Below are positions 36,181 to 48,080 of a stretch of DNA of 64,000 nt, piece by piece. Source of the DNA: Grifola frondosa (lineage: Eukaryota > Basidiomycota > Agaricomycetes > Polyporales > Grifolaceae); the NCBI GenBank assembly GCA_001683735.1, contig LUGG01000022.1, positions 372,001-436,000 on the forward strand, given 5' to 3'. The notes under the pieces were generated by a model. That model was not told the origin of the DNA. It was given only the letters and a program-made list of their open reading frames with translations, and searched no databases. Positions within the stretch are counted from its first letter, which is position 1. Each line of letters begins with the position of its first letter. Made by a program: the position numbers and the translations under genes.

Positions 36181-38269
36181 TACAATCCCACCTGCTTGTA
36201 TTATCCATATCAGGATAATAGAGCTCGGGGTAAATACAGGATTTGTCACATGTTGCGGAAACATACCACATTTGGTATGTTTTAAACATAGCCACCATAT
36301 GTTTTCTCCTCCACTACTCCCTCAATTCTGCACAGATATTCTTCATTTTAGGTTCGTCTGAAAGCGGTCGTCGAGTATAATTAGATTATGTACATATCTT
36401 TGTATGATATTAAAATAAAAACATACCATTCTGGGCAACCACCCCAGAATGTTCTGCTGCATTGCTCCTTCAAATCTTCACCAAATTTCTTAATTCCTTC
36501 ATCCCCTTGGTCGCCTTTAGTGTCCCATTTTATGTTCTACATTTATTTTGGCAGAATATGTGACGGAAAACATACCATTTCTGGTAGGTGCAGGCTCAGC
36601 CACACCAGAATTCCTCCCCCTCCTCCTCCCTCAATACTTCATGGATTCTCTTTATTTAACATTCCCCGTAGTCCTACATATGTATACTTTAATTTTATGT
36701 ATAGTAGACAGCCCCAAACAATGATAATATTTCGTCTCCTCCTGCTTTGCTGGCAGGGATCCATCCTAATTTGGGAAATGAATATTGGACGGAATCTGGA
36801 ACGAAGGGCACCTCTAAAAGGTGTATTTTATCCTAATAAGGCGATGTTTACGCCGAAATATTCCGTCCGGTACTCGCTTCAGGACACACACAACAACATT
36901 GGGTGGCAGTTGCCACACTGATCACCCAATATCCTTCCACCAGTTGCTTTTTTTTATAGTCTCTTTTGTATCATCTCCATTGTATATATCTCTCAGATCC
37001 TTTCTATTTACTGTTTGATGCATATTTGATAATGCTGAATCCCAAACACTGAAATGTAATATCCCCCTGATAGGGATTTTTCTGGCAGCTTTAAAAACAC
37101 GAAAAGTTCCATATATATAACACTCATATAGCTCTACAATATACAACAAAGATCAAAGAATACATGAGGAAGTGAGGGAGATATGAGGAAAATACCTAAT
37201 TGTGGCTGAAACCTCAATACTGCTGTACCGGGCTCAAGTCACCTGTACAAGTGAATCAGGGGCAAGTACACTGATTCCTGAATTACTCCCTCAATTCCTC
37301 ATCAATTTTTATGATCTTGGACTTGTTTGGAAGCTGTTATATTCCTTTATCCTCTCCTGCAATCCGATCTGTTATTATATTTCGTGTAGTAGGACAATTG
37401 TATAATCTATAGGGGAAGCTGATAAGGATTTCACCATATGGGATCGTCTCTGATAAGCGTAATGTATAGCTCATAATGATCCCCAATATAAGGAATACAC
37501 CACAAAAGTCCGCTTGAAATTAGGGGCAAATCCCATTCAGGAAGGATGGAGGAAATGTTTCAGCCACCCTGAATACTGTTTTGTGTTTTCTGAAGCGAGT
37601 ACCGGACGGAATATTTCGGCGTAAACATCGCCTTATTAGGATAAAATACACCTTTTAGAGGTGCCCTTCGTTCCAGATTCCGTCCAATATTCATTTCCCA
37701 AATTAGGATGGATCCCTGCCAGCAAAGCAGGAGGAGACGAAATATTATCATTGTTTGGGGCTGTCTACTATACAAAAATTAAAGTAACATATGTAGGACT
37801 ACGGGGAATGTTAAATAAAGAGAATCCATGAAGTATTGAGGGAGGAGGAGGGGGAGGAATTCTGGTGTGGCTGAGCCTGCACCTACCAGAAATGGTATGT
37901 TTTCCGTCACATATTCTGCCAAAATAAATGTAGAACATAAAATGGGACACTAAGGCGACCAAGGGGATGAAGGAATTAAGAAATTTGGTGAAATTTGAAG
38001 GAGCAATGCAGCAGAACATTCTGGGGTGGTTGCCCAGAATGGTATGTTTTTATTTTAATATCATACAAAGATATGTACATAATCTAATTATACTCGACGA
38101 CCGCTTTCAGACGAACCTAAAATGAAGAATATCTGTGCAGAATTGAGGGAGTAGTGGAGGAGAAAACATATGGTGGCTATGTTTAAAACATACCAAATGT
38201 GGTATGTTTCCGCAACATGTGACAAATCCTGTATTTACCCCGAGCTCTATTATCCTGATATGGATAATA

Positions 38270-39110
38270 CAAGCAGGTGGGATTGTAATAATGAAGTATT
38301 ACAACCTGACCTGATTGTACTACTGAATATTACAATCAGGCCAGATTGTATTACCAGTAGTATTACAATCTGACCTGGTTGTTTATTTCGAAAATTACTT
38401 CTGACCTGATTGTATTATCTAGTATTACAACCAGGTCAGATTGTACTACTGAATATTACAATCTGACCAGGTTGTTTTATTGAAAATTACAATCAGGTCA
38501 GATTGTATTACCAGTAGTATTACAATCTGGGCTGATTGTATTATCTAGTATTACAACCTGACCTGATTGTACATTCAATATTACAATCTGACCAGATTGT
38601 TTTATCGAAATTACAATCTGACCTGATTGTATTATCTAGTATTACAACCAGGTCAGATTGTACTACTGAATATTACAATCTGACCAGTTGTTTTATCTAG
38701 TATTACAATCAGGTCAGATTGTATTACAGTAGTATTACAATCTGGCCTGATTGTTTTATCGAAAATTACAACCTGGCCTGATTGTATTATCAGTATTACA
38801 ACCTGACCTGATTGTACTATTGAATATTACAATTTGACCAGGTTGTTTTATCTAGTATTACAATTTGGCCTGATTGTACTATTGAATATTACAATCTGAC
38901 CAGATTGTTTTATCAGTATTACAATCTGACCAGATTGTTTTATCGAAAATTACAACCTGGCCTGATTGTATTATCTGTATTACAACCAGGTCAGATTGTA
39001 CTATTGAATATTACAATCTGACCAGATTGTTTTATCGAAAATTACAACCTGGCCTGATTGTATATCTAGTATTACAATCAGGTCAGATTGTACTATAGAA
39101 ATATTACAAG
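38270..39110. repeat. Tandem array of palindromic units, right arm (inverted copy)
   Basis: Inverted counterpart of 35,350-36,180 with many one-base differences (for example TACCAGTAGT against TACAGTAGT), showing either drift or assembly noise in a repeat. Confidence 0.85.
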
Positions 39111-39271
39111 CAGCCCTAATTGTAAAAAAATGTGGCCTAGCTGTATTACAATGCTCCTATTGTAATACAATATATATTACAATCTGCCCAGTATTGTACT
39201 ACGGCATTTTTGACAACCTGACCAGCTAACTCACAACGGTTGTAGCAGGTTGATGCTATATTGTATTACAA

Positions 39272-39853
39272 TACAGGTAGCCAGTAGTGGATTCTTCGCG
39301 CGCACGCCCGGCGTCAACATACTTGGTAAGTTTCCATTCACGTCGCGCCTACGTTGACTGATACGCGTGGTCAACAGCGCGACTTCTTCTTTCACAGGTC
39401 TTCGACGCGGCGCGTGAAGGGCTGGTCCATACCAACCCTCCACTGCCGTATACACCTTGGGCCCAGTAGACACCGTCTGCTGTGTGCCTGGTCGTTGTCG
39501 CTCGTACATTGTACGTCCCATCCGCGTTCGTGGTGCCGATTCTTGCCTCCCTCAGCTTCGTGGTCTCTGGTGGTTCCCCTCCCCCCTCGCCTCCCCTGTG
39601 TATCCTCGGTTCCCTCCCATCTCAAGGCTCCGTAGGCGTGCGCGTTGATTCGGCTTGTTCCTTCAGGTATGATTCAATTCTTCTTTCTAGGAGTTTCTGT
39701 GCGCTAATCGTGTGTGCTTGGTGATCGGTCTCGATTGTAGCTACATCACTTGTTGTAGTAGTGTTCGGTCATCCAATATACCTTTTTTGTTCTGTGTAGG
39801 TCTTAGAACGTAGTACATGTGTTTCTTCGGGCGCTGACAATAAGAAAAGAATC
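39272..39853. other. Leader region of the first plus-strand cargo gene
   Basis: Pyrimidine-rich and G+C-rich, with T/C tracts near 39,550-39,620. No gene supported. Probable 5' leader and promoter of the next gene. Confidence 0.35.
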
Positions 39854-42045
39854 ATGTCGCGCCATCTTCAGGAGATTTCTCCTGAGCCAAGGCCTCGTCC
39901 CACCATGAACCCTCGATCGTGAGGGTCCATGATGTAGCATTGAAGCGCACCCACAAATTGCGTGCGTTTCTTTGTCATTTCTTTTTTGCGAACGATCTTC
40001 AATTTTCAAATTTTGAATTAGGTTCCGGGCAAAAGGTCCACGCTTTCGATGCACTTGTGGCCGCCGAGAGTCTCAGCGATACGTGTCTGTGGACCACGCC
40101 CAATATGACGTGGGTGCCGAAGTTCCCTCTCGCTCGCCATGGTCTCCTAGAGATCATGCATGACGGCCGCTTCGGCCTCCATGAATACTCTCGCTGGCCA
40201 CAATATTATTCTCAAAACATCATTCACTGCGCTTGCATCCCCAGCACTGCTTCCCCTGAGTTCGCGCCGGCTGTTCTCTTCCGACACATTCGCGAAGAGG
40301 ATTTCGAACGCGATAAGGAATGCGGGATCCAGGGCGTTGGATTCCTGCGGCCGCAGCTTATGTCCGAGCTGTTTCAAGGAGCCGAGCAAATCATCCAACG
40401 CTGGGACCGTTCAGCCATGAACCACAAGGCACGCCGTGCGCCTGGAGACAGGATGAAGCTGGCGCTTCACAACTCGATGGATCGTCTGCGTCGGCTGCCT
40501 TCTGGATGGGAGACCGTACTTGTGATAGCTGCTCACGTCCAGCGGCTCTCCCTCGAGCTAGCAGGTTTCATTACCTGGAACGAAGTTGTTGCTGCGCGGT
40601 GGGAAGATCCGTCGTTCGCCACGCGCGATGTGCTCCCCGTCCTCGGCGCGTTCACGAACTCTCCCACCACGGCCATGATGTTCCACCGCTCGGCTTACCT
40701 GTGTGGCTGATCCAGCAGCACACGCGCTCGCTCGTCATCTACGACATCGTGGAACCAGTCGGCCTGCCATTCGACATGGACAATAACCCTACCCGTCCGT
40801 CATTGGTCAACATTTTCGACAACGGCCAAGGCATTGTGGCAGCGCCGGGCTACTGGACCGAGCTTATCCAGCATGCCTTGATGAAGAACATCGGCGACCG
40901 TCGTCTTGGATCTCTCCTCCCCCTGCTCGTGAACAAGTCGTCAAGCGTCAGAAGCTCGACGAAGGCGCTGCTCAGCGGCGCTCCAAGTCAACTCATCGAG
41001 GCCCGAGGCGATCGCGCAGGAAGGCCGCTGCCGCAGGCAAGGAGAATCGCAGGATGAGTCCGCTTCGGGCGAGCCCATCAGTCCGCCGCCTACCGTCGTC
41101 ACCAATCTCACCCATCCGGCCGTGATGCATTATCCTCCCGTTCCCCTCGTCGGCATGTCTTCGCCGTGGATGCGTGCATTGCAGAGCATCTCTCCTGTCC
41201 CCCTTCGGAGGACGCACATAGGTTTTTCTATCCGCCTCCTTTTCTCTTGTCCTCCATGCCGGGGGTTAACCCAGCTGACGAGGACGAGGTGCTGAAGATC
41301 ACGCGGTACATCCACAGTTTGGCACGCATTGCTCGTTCTGTCGCTCCCGCATAATGGAGCCCACCCTTTCTGTGACCCCCTCACGCTCACGCAATGGCGT
41401 GATGCCCTTTGGGGCGAATATCTGTACGATCCGCATGCCGTCCCCCCTCTAAAGGTCTCTCCGGCCGTTGAGAGGCGCCACAACTCGAAGGTGGACGCTC
41501 GCCGACTTTTTGGGAAAGTTGGCCGCATCCCGACCTACTTCTCTGACGATGAGCCCATTGTCAGTGGCATCACGGTCTCGACAACGGTGGCTCGCGATGA
41601 CCGCCGCCTTCGTGGGCTACTCCTCTGGGAGTGCCACGAAATCAACTTCAGGGGAGAGTTGTTGGCTGTGGATGAGGTGCTCCTCGGATCCGCTACGTGG
41701 TCGCCGTTGGCTAGGTGGGCTCGGGAGAAGGAGGTTGCGAAGGTCTGGACAGCAGCTGGGGGTACAGCGGTGAGCGTGGTGCCATTGGACTTCGAGACGG
41801 CGCGAGAGAGCTATCGATGGCGTGTACCGTCCCCAGGCAGCACGCGCAGCAGGGATACCGTCGTCGCATTCGTCTCGGTCCTTGCGTCCTGGCCATCGCT
41901 CCCGCGTGAGCTTGCTGTGCAGCCTGCTTGGCTTCAGACATGTTCGAGCGAGGAGCTTGCGCGCGCTCAGGACAATGCAGTATTGTTTTACACGCAGTCC
42001 TTCGGAAGAGTGTTCCATCGTTTGCCGACGCCGCCCTGTTCATGA
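39854..42045 (+). CDS. Unrecognised large cargo protein of the KDZ element (broken frame)
   Basis: ATG at 39,854 (MSRHLQEISPEPRPRP), an intron to about 40,020, then KVHAFDALVAAESLSDTCLW, CACIPSTASPEFAPAVLFRHI, KLALHNSMDRLRRLPSGWETVLVIAAHVQRLSLE, GAFTNSPTTAMMFHR. One base is missing at about 40,691, after which GLPVWLIQQHTRSLVIYDIV and IFDNGQGIVAAPGYWTELIQHAL continue in another frame. A basic and Pro-rich linker (SPPPTVVTNLTHPAVMHYPPVPL) follows, then EVLKITRYIHSLARI, and a C-terminal part LTLTQWRDALWGEYLYDP to the stop at 42,045. Many Agaricomycete genomes carry proteins of this general look, but I cannot name the family or function. Confidence 0.6.
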
Positions 42046-42512
42046 ACTTGGATTAGTGTAGTGCGGACGTCATAGTTTTTGTTTGCTATGCTCATTGTAT
42101 GCCTTGCTGTTAGCGTATGCTGCTCTCATTTCGTCTTTGCTTTCGCGCTGCCTGTGGATCGACGCTTCGCTCCTCAGGCACTTCCATTTGGTCCTTCGTC
42201 GTGATCGTGCTGGATCTGGACTTTTCGGGCGCTCTTGCTTGCCGCTTTCCTGGGTGGATCGAGTTTTTCTTGCGGCTGGATGTATTATTCTGCAGTTATC
42301 GGAATTGATCGTTGTTTCTTTCTTTCACCGTCTCCTCGGAGACCGTCGGGCTTGTTTTGAGATTGGCTACCGGGTAAGGCGGATTTCCGACACTGAACAA
42401 TGCCTTCCAGGATCTCTTGCTCTCTGGCACAGTAGCTTTCTGCGGCGGGAACCTTTGGTGAGACATTGTCCCTGCGTTGAACTCATGTACTGATGATTAC
42501 GCCGTAGAAAAG

Positions 42513-44470
42513 ATGGGGAAGACAAAATGGCGCCCTGAAGAACTGGCCTTCTTGCTGGAGGCTCGCAATTCACAGGAGGTAATTGACTTACTCAACGGGG
42601 GAGAGACTGGTAGCCAGCGAGCGGCTGCGACTTGCATCACTCAGCGATACCGCGACCACTTTGGCGACACTCCCTTTCAGGCTGAGAGCGCCCAAGAATT
42701 CACGGTACGATTGGCAGGTGCGAAGCGCAAGAATCGGTCACGAATGGTTCGTCTTGAGGAGGAGTCCGTTGAAGAAGCAGAGGCTCGTCTGGAGGGTATT
42801 GCCAAGGTACGAGGTGCCTGGCATTGAACGATCAATACTAATGCCTTACTTAGCGCATCTACAACTGGGTGAAGAATGCCAGCGAGAAGCGCAAGCGCAC
42901 GAAGGCTACTGTGGTGCCGCCTGTGCCAATGGCCGGTACGCCAGCCCGCAAGCCCAGGCGCTGGACATCTACAAGAAACAGCATCCGGATCGCCCTCAAG
43001 CTGAAGTCAGCACGGGAACCGACGGACGCGCTAGAGCCAACATTGGTAAATGGGCCTCCGAAGCCAAAGCCCGATTCGACCAGCTGAGCCGGAGGAGAAA
43101 GCTGCCTTCGCGCAGGAAGCGGAGACTCAAGGGAAGGCACTCGAAGCTGAACTCGCAGCTCTTGGCCCTGAAGGCATTCGCGCGCGGTAAGTCAATTAGA
43201 TTTCTGTGCGGGATAATTCTTACGGCTGCACAGGAAAGCTTCCTCGATGCCAGACTGGTTGGAAGCTTGTGCACGAGGATGGTATGATCAAACTGGTTGG
43301 GTAGGGTTCTACATCGCGGGCGGCGTTGATGCCAATGGGAATCTACAAGCATATGCGTGAGTCCGTTTAAACTCGTTACTGGTTGATTCGGCTGACGTCA
43401 CATGTAGAACAAGCATTGGCAAGGATGCAGCGGGTGTGACTTCGAAACGCGGCTGTGCGCTCTTGCAGGTTGGCCTTCCGACCGTATTCGCGGCAAATTC
43501 ACAGAGTTTTTATCCGACTTATTCAAACGTGAGTATCAGTCGTGTTCAATCGGGCATTCTCCTCAATTGATCCTATACTACAGCACCGCCGCCTTCGCCG
43601 CCTCGCACACACGAGCGTCGTGCTCCACCTTGCCCGAGCAAGGTGACGAGCTCTCTGGCGCATTGGCTGCGTCCCAGCCATCGCCTTCTCCCCCACGAGA
43701 CACCTCGCCGGAGCTCTACCAACCGGAATCACCCCAACCATCCGTCCCATCGCCTGCTCGCACGCGTGAGAACTCACAGGAGGTTTCGCGACCAGCATCT
43801 CCTCAACCATCCGTCCCTCGCCTACTTGTGTGCGACAGATCCCGCAGGATGTTTCTCAACCGGCATCCCCTCAACCTTCGTTATCACAGGCAGTCGTGGC
43901 GGAGATCGTGCACAAGGGTGCGTATTCCTCGTGATCGATCATTCAGGATTAGCTAACACATGAACTTTGACTCACAGCGATCCAAGGTAAGCTTGCAATA
44001 ATGTTGATGAGGCAATCATACTAACGAGCGCAATGTAGAAACCTTGACTGACGGAAACCAGCCGACCGCAAGAAGTCGAGGAAGTCCAAGTCAAAGAAAT
44101 CCAAATCAAAGAAATCAAAGTCTGTTGATAACGGTACGTAGTTGACCACATTCTTCATACATTCTCATCTACAACATAATATTACAGACCCCGCTTCAGC
44201 CGCCAAATCTTCTGGCACCGCGCGTTGCAAAGCCAGTACGAACGGTCCAGCCTGTGGACACTTCATTGATTATTCGAGCTCCACGGGAGCGGAAACCTTC
44301 AGGTCGCCTTCTTGGCGAAGATCCGTAAGTGAAATATTCTGTCAATCAACAGACTAGAAAGAACTCACTTACGGTGCAGGGTGCAGACTACTGTCGCTCT
44401 GCAAAAGCGGAAGGCGGCGCAGAGCCTCGAGTCGCTTGAACCGAAGTCGACGAAGCGTCGCCGCGGGTGA
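42513..44470 (+). CDS. Unrecognised cargo protein with Pro-Ser repeats and a Lys/Ser-rich tail
   Basis: Starts MGKTKWRPEELAFLLEARNS and a charged helical region (RLEEESVEEAEARLEGIAK); a GTACGA...TTAG intron with a TACTAAT branch point leads to RIYNWVKNASEKRKRTKA. Two one-base losses in C runs then move the frame to ALDIYKKQHPDRPQ...KARFDQLS and PEEKAAFAQEAETQGKALEAE. Later exons read DWLEACARGWYDQTGWVGFYIAGG, HWQGCSGCDFETRL and SDRIRGKFTEFLSDLFK, then three repeats around QPxSPQPSVP, a KSKKSKSKK tract and the end KSTKRRRG. Its shape suggests a DNA- or chromatin-associated protein; that is inference. Family unknown to me. Confidence 0.6.
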
Positions 44471-44909
44471 ACTTCACGCAGCTACCTTCCACTAAATTCC
44501 GTAGCTACGTTATCGTATTCTTGTCGTAGTTACTTGGTTCCCGACTGTGACAAGAGTGATACAGCTCGACAGGCAGCCGGTGTCCGTGGGATAAGATCTG
44601 CTGTCCCGGGCGTTGGTGGATAAATGAGTGATCTTGATATTTCCGGTATGTTTTGAAATTAATCTTGAGGTGATCGATCTTCACGGGCACTTAGAAACAC
44701 GGCAGGGAAGTTTCGTCGTTCCGTGCCCTGAAAGTGTGGTCGAGCTGCAGCGTTATCGCGTATTTGCTTCCTCCAACGCATCGGCCGATCGCTCTTCCGC
44801 CTTCTGGAGAAATTTGACATGGCGATCCAGGCTGCGTATGTTATAATCTATCTGACTTCGTGTGTTCTCTTCTCGTGCACGTCCATCCCTCACTATTCTC
44901 ACATTTCCC

Positions 44910-47450
44910 ATGCCTTCTAAATACTCTAACGCTCTCAGGACTCTCTGCGAGGAGGGTTCGAAAGAATATCGCCCTAAAGACAGCCCGAAAGTTTGCCCTA
45001 CTTGCGGCAACGGCGGCAAGATCATCTGTAAGTTGGCGTTCGCCAGCGAGCATGCGGGCGAATGGTTCTTTAAGGTATGTTTCTACTTACTTAGACGCAC
45101 TGCGGGGCTCATTTGCTGTCCATCAGTGCACGTACAAAAATTTCGAGAAGAACAAGTACTGCGATTGGTTCTCCTGGACCGGGGCAGCTCCCTCTCCATC
45201 GAAGATTGCCGCCATTCAGGCACTCATTGCCGATGAAGAACGTATTCGCCTGGAGGCCGATGCGAATCGTCTGGGAGCGACGGCGGAACGCGCCCGGGTT
45301 GCTGAAGAGAAGGCGGGTGCGCGCGAGGAGGTGGCTAAGGTGCGGCACGAGAGGGCGGTGGTGACGGCGCGAGCGGCACAAGAACGAGCAGACCGTGCTT
45401 TGGCGACGAAACTGCAAAGTGATTTGGATAACGAGGTAAGCGAGAGATCAATATGCGGTAATTCCACACTAACCTAGTGAATCTTAGGGATGTTTGGGGA
45501 AGCGTCGCGCTTCGATGGACCTCACAGAGGGCATCCCTGAGAAAAAAAGGCTGGTTGAAGAGGGTGCTAGCCCCCAGGTAAGTGATAACCTACCCTCAAA
45601 TGAACTCCTGCTGACTGCTACTCGATAGACGACAGGTTCGTCGAGCGGTGTGACTCCATCCGGGCTTGGATGGTCCAGCTCGCAGGTGAGCCTCAATCCT
45701 TGCGTTACGTGTTACAGAACTAATCATACATTGATCAAGCCCACGGCTTCTACTCCTGCACGTCAGCTACGAGCCCTACCGACTCCTTGAAGGGTAAAGG
45801 CAAAGGCAAGGCGTTGTCGTCTCGCAAGACACCCGCCATCAATGCCATCGTCCGCGTGCCCACTATGACTCGAATTCCTAAGCCGGTGACGTTCCCCCTC
45901 CTCAGCCAGACGTTTAACGAGAGGTCGCGACCTCGGGTACCGCGCCATCTGCTGGTGATCACTCTTCTGGATCGGCGTCTCTCCGCGCAGTTTTTTCGTC
46001 CCTTCCACGCCCTCGGATGGACCATCTCCTCCTATCAAGGCGGCTCGCATCGTACGCATCACGACTGGCACTAGGCCGGTCACCCAGCCTCTCACCCAGA
46101 AGTCCAACGACGTGTTTGGCCCTTCCACGCCTCGGATGGACCGTCTTCTCCTACCAAGGCAGCTCGCATCGTACGCATAACGACTGGCACTAAACCGGTC
46201 ACTCAGCCCCTCTTCACTCAGAAGTCCAGCGAGAAGACGGCGACTGGGGCATCGGCTGGCAGCGCTCCTCCTGACTCCGCGTCTCGCTCTAAGAGCACGT
46301 TTTTTGTCCCTTCCACGCCCTCGGATGGACCATCTTCTGCCAGCAAGAGAGCTCGCATCGTACGCACCTCGACCTCTCTCGCGCCTCCCAATCCCCATTA
46401 CACTGCGACGCCAGTCACGCCAAAGGCGTCCGTCGTTCATACCACTGGCCCAAGCTATGCCCGCTCTCCCTCTCCCGCTCGTAGCGTCATCTCTATCTCT
46501 TCCGATTCGGATGCTGAGCCGACGTTGGATATTGGCGCGGCGTCGATGCAGCAATCTCGGACACCTTTCCCACTCAAAAAGTGTGGATGACGGCGCACGC
46601 AAGGTGTATACCTCCCTCGCATGCGAATTCCTGAAGCAACAGACATCGAAGGAGCACAGCCCTTCAAGCGGGAACGACAGCGGCAAGGAGAATCGCCACC
46701 CCCCGCTGCTGCAGCGGAGGAGGCGATCGGGCCCGATGACAAGATGCATTACCCCGTTCATCGCAGGTCAACTCCAGCCCGGAGTTGGTGGCTGGTCTTC
46801 GAACTGACAAGGACCCCTTCGCCTCCCTCTTTACAGAAGAGATGTCGGGTGGGCATGCTTCGGACCTCTACACTTCCGACGAGGATCCCCTCGACAAGTT
46901 GACATGGGATGAGTCGGACGAGGAGTTTGAGCCGGAAAGGGGCGGCATGAGGTCCTCATCTTCTGAGCCGGAATGGGCGGTGTCGACGGAGCAGGACTGG
47001 TTCGCGCTCGAAATTTACGTGTGGAACCAGGTATGTCCGGTTGCTAATTCTCTCGAGCGCGAACTCACATTCACGTTAGTCGGGCAAGCGACCACGGCCG
47101 TTCTATATCACTGTCCCTCGTGAAGGGAAAATCAGCATCGCGCGACTTCCAATCGTTTTAAAGTGCTTTACCGATGCTAATGTTGTGCATTTCCAGCGTT
47201 GGAACCCGGTGATGCGGATATGGGAGGCGAATAAACTTACGGACGCTTTCTGGGTCCACTGCGAGCTGCGGCGAACACTCATCCTACGTTTTCCTGGGGT
47301 GGATCCGTGCACCGGGATGGAGGACTTCCTTCACAAGTTGGACAAGGGAGTCCATGTTGTAGGAAGGTATGTTGTTTATATTCAATGCCTGTGCTGCACA
47401 CTAACCGTTGACAATGCAGAAGTCTACTTAAAATAGAATACAGAATGTGA
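44910..47450 (+). CDS. GRF-type zinc-finger protein, KDZ cargo
   Basis: Starts MPSKYSNALRTLCEE, then a GRF zinc finger: CPTCGNGGKIICKLAF, HAGEWFFK, intron 45,076-45,126, CTYKNFEKNKYCDWFSW. GRF fingers bind single-stranded DNA in Topo III, NEIL3 and APE2. A long Ala/Glu/Arg coiled coil follows (IQALIADEERIRLEADANRL ...), then KRRASMDLTEG, low-complexity Ser/Pro parts with a repeated unit around FVPSTPSDGPSSPTKAARIVRI (three copies, 45,995-46,370), SISSDSDAEP, an acidic block (SDEDPLDKLTWDESDEEFEPE) and a C-terminal domain SGKRPRPFYITVPREGKISIARL...FWVHCELRRTLILRFPGVD, ending EYRM. Several frames alternate between 45,780 and 46,800, so the middle is uncertain. Confidence 0.68.
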
Positions 47451-47554
47451 TGTTGATATTTTGTCTGATGTTCAAACCGCGTGCAAGTGTGAGAGGTATA
47501 GGTGAGTCATTCTCAGTCATGGCGTAGCTACGGGTGGGGATGCGAGCGTCGTCG

Positions 47555-48080
47555 TCGGATACATGTTGCGGCGTCGGATACATGTTGCGCCGTCACGGCA
47601 CTTACTGTATGATGGCCACGGGCGAGGATAGGTGCGTCGTCGTCGGATACATGTTGCCGTGTCGGATACATGTTGCCATGTTGGATACATATGGCGGCTT
47701 GGGGCACTTGTGTATGATGGGTCCGGCTGGTACGACGAGGATGGAGCTCGTGTCGGATACATGTTGCCGTGACGGATACATATGGCGGTGTCGGGGCACT
47801 TGGTGTATGGTGGCCACGGGCAAGGATGCGAGCGTCGTCGAGATACATGTTGCCGTGACGGATACATATGGCGGTGTCGGGGCACTTGGTGTATGGTGGC
47901 CACGGGCAAGGATGCGAGCGTCGTCGAGGATACATGTTGCGGCATCGGATACATCTTACGGTGTCAGGCAAGATACATATGGTATGTACAATCTATATTG
48001 TATGTACGATCTATATACACCTCGGAATATGTATCTATTTTTGTTCTACTCCATCTACTTTCTGTATCCGGCCAACTGAA
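47555..48080. repeat. Right terminal region with GGATACATGTTGC subterminal repeats
   Basis: About seven copies of GATACATGTTGC and four of GATACATATGG, in direct orientation, partly within an 86-bp block that is duplicated (about 47,770-47,855 and 47,856-47,943). They match the GGATACA of the TIR and mirror the left end. Confidence 0.8.

Larger units (their letters stand above)
35189..39271. mobile_element. 4.1-kb giant inverted-repeat (foldback) element inside the KDZ transposon
   Basis: Left arm 35,189-36,882, spacer 36,883-37,589, right arm 37,590-39,271. The arms are near-identical reverse complements: both begin with TTGTAATACAATATAGCATC read inward, and both contain the same 67-codon reading (36,095-36,298 - and 38,170-38,373 +). 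No convincing coding sequence and no clear target duplication were found (left flank CACCATTT, right flank TACAGGTA). It may be a non-autonomous element that inserted into the KDZ element, or an integral part of it. Confidence 0.8.

Noticed and set aside
36095..38373. Identical 67-codon reading frames at 36,095-36,298 (-) and 38,170-38,373 (+), and the pair at 36,700 and 37,600
   Set aside because: They are mirror copies within the inverted repeat, run into the repeat array, and show no protein features.
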